Source of the DNA: an uncultured Pelagibacteraceae bacterium
Lineage (GTDB): Bacteria > Pseudomonadota > Alphaproteobacteria > Pelagibacterales > Pelagibacteraceae
DNA: 64,000 nucleotides
Assembly (NCBI GenBank): GCA_902611845.1
Contig: CACMAX010000002.1
Span: 152,998-216,997, forward strand
Direction of reading: 5' to 3'
Shown here in pieces: positions 63,700 to 64,000 of the stretch. Below the pieces are notes generated by a model. It saw nothing but the letters and a program-made list of their open reading frames with translations, was not told the origin of the DNA and searched no databases. The number at the start of each line of letters is the position of its first letter. Position 1 is the first letter of the stretch. The position numbers and the translations under genes are program-made.

Positions 63700-64000
63700 A
63701 TGTTAAAAATGAGACTATCAATGGGAGGTACTAAAAAAAGGCCAGTATATAAAATTGTTGTGGCTGATAGTAGATTTCCAAGAGACGGAAGGTTTATAGA
63801 AAAATTAGGTTTTTATAATCCGTTATTACCGAGGGATAAAAAGGAAAGAATTGGATTAGATTCTGAGCGAATTAAATATTGGTTAGGTCAAGGAGCTCAG
63901 CCAACAACAAGAGTTGCAAGGTTATTGGGAGAAAACGATATAATGCCAATGCCTGAAAAAGGAAACAATCCTCAAAAAGCAATTCCTAAAAAAGATAGAA
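63700..64000 (+). CDS. rpsP: 30S ribosomal protein S16 (partial, runs off the window)
   Basis: The first 100 codons of S16: [40 protein letters not shown], and [19 protein letters not shown], all family signatures. It follows ffh with an AAAGGAG ribosome site, the standard alphaproteobacterial ffh-rpsP order. The frame is open at the right edge. Confidence 0.96.
   Translation, partial: MLKMRLSMGGTKKRPVYKIVVADSRFPRDGRFIEKLGFYNPLLPRDKKERIGLDSERIKYWLGQGAQPTTRVARLLGENDIMPMPEKGNNPQKAIPKKDR

Noticed and set aside
1..64000. tRNA, rRNA, CRISPR arrays, insertion sequences or prophage
   Set aside because: Gaps are too short for most, and I saw no cloverleaf, spaced direct repeats, transposase or integrase motifs in any frame.

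Overview
The window looks like a piece of a SAR11-clade (Pelagibacterales) alphaproteobacterial genome. By eye the DNA is very AT-rich, and the proteins are rich in Lys, Ile and Asn. Genes are packed end to end with 1-25 base overlaps, and no gap reaches 300 bases; the longest are 29084-29250 and 62168-62326. Gene order is alphaproteobacterial: heparinase-rpe beside purH, tsaD with hemC-hemD, DUF2794-yciB, ccmCDEFGH, and dapF-ftsY facing ffh-rpsP. I see no rRNA, tRNA, insertion sequence, prophage or CRISPR.

Layout. 1-4.3 kb: purine and pentose-phosphate genes (purH, heparinase-like, rpe). 4.3-9.2 kb: an acetate-type module made of a sodium:solute symporter with its DUF4212 small subunit and acs, interrupted by an unknown gene. 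9.2-14.6 kb: EVE protein, tsaD, hemC, hemD, MscS channel, YggT, folD. 14.6-20.5 kb: a YbbAP-type ABC exporter divergent from tesA, a metallo-beta-lactamase-fold hydrolase and a PQQ-type sugar dehydrogenase. 20.5-24.2 kb: a light-repair cluster with an atypical SDR, an FeS-BCP-type photolyase homologue, a 42-codon DUF2256 gene, a Cys-tailed small protein and a photolyase FAD-domain protein of unusual layout. 24.2-29.1 kb: argG, IalB-like protein, aldo/keto reductase, Bax-inhibitor-1 protein, DUF2794, yciB, hspQ. 29.2-33.9 kb: ccmC-H and a PagL-like outer-membrane protein.

33.9-59.8 kb is a block of metabolic and transport genes. It holds two tandem FMN alpha-hydroxyacid oxidases, an aminotransferase, a GlcD/D-lactate dehydrogenase, a D-2-hydroxyacid dehydrogenase and an alcohol dehydrogenase. 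These are followed by a five-gene CUT1/GlpSTPQV-like ABC importer, an amidase, a TRAP transporter with unusually long membrane subunits, a ketopantoate-reductase-like/acyl-CoA synthetase/gamma-glutamyltransferase operon, MFS and DMT transporters and an alpha/beta hydrolase. The common theme is interconversion of 2-hydroxy acids, 2-oxo acids and amino acids taken up from seawater. 59.9-64 kb returns to housekeeping: ftsY, dapF, ffh behind a structured leader RNA, and the start of rpsP.

The strongest second-look items are the ffh leader RNA, where I can trace a candidate pseudoknot and competing helices; the matched asymmetry of the two ABC ATPases; the apparently permuted photolyase-like protein; the 330-residue coiled-coil tail on the TRAP large subunit; an EF-hand-like loop in the acetate-type symporter; and several enzymes missing a textbook catalytic or metal-binding residue. 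All functional statements rest on reading motifs and remembered families; no search was run.
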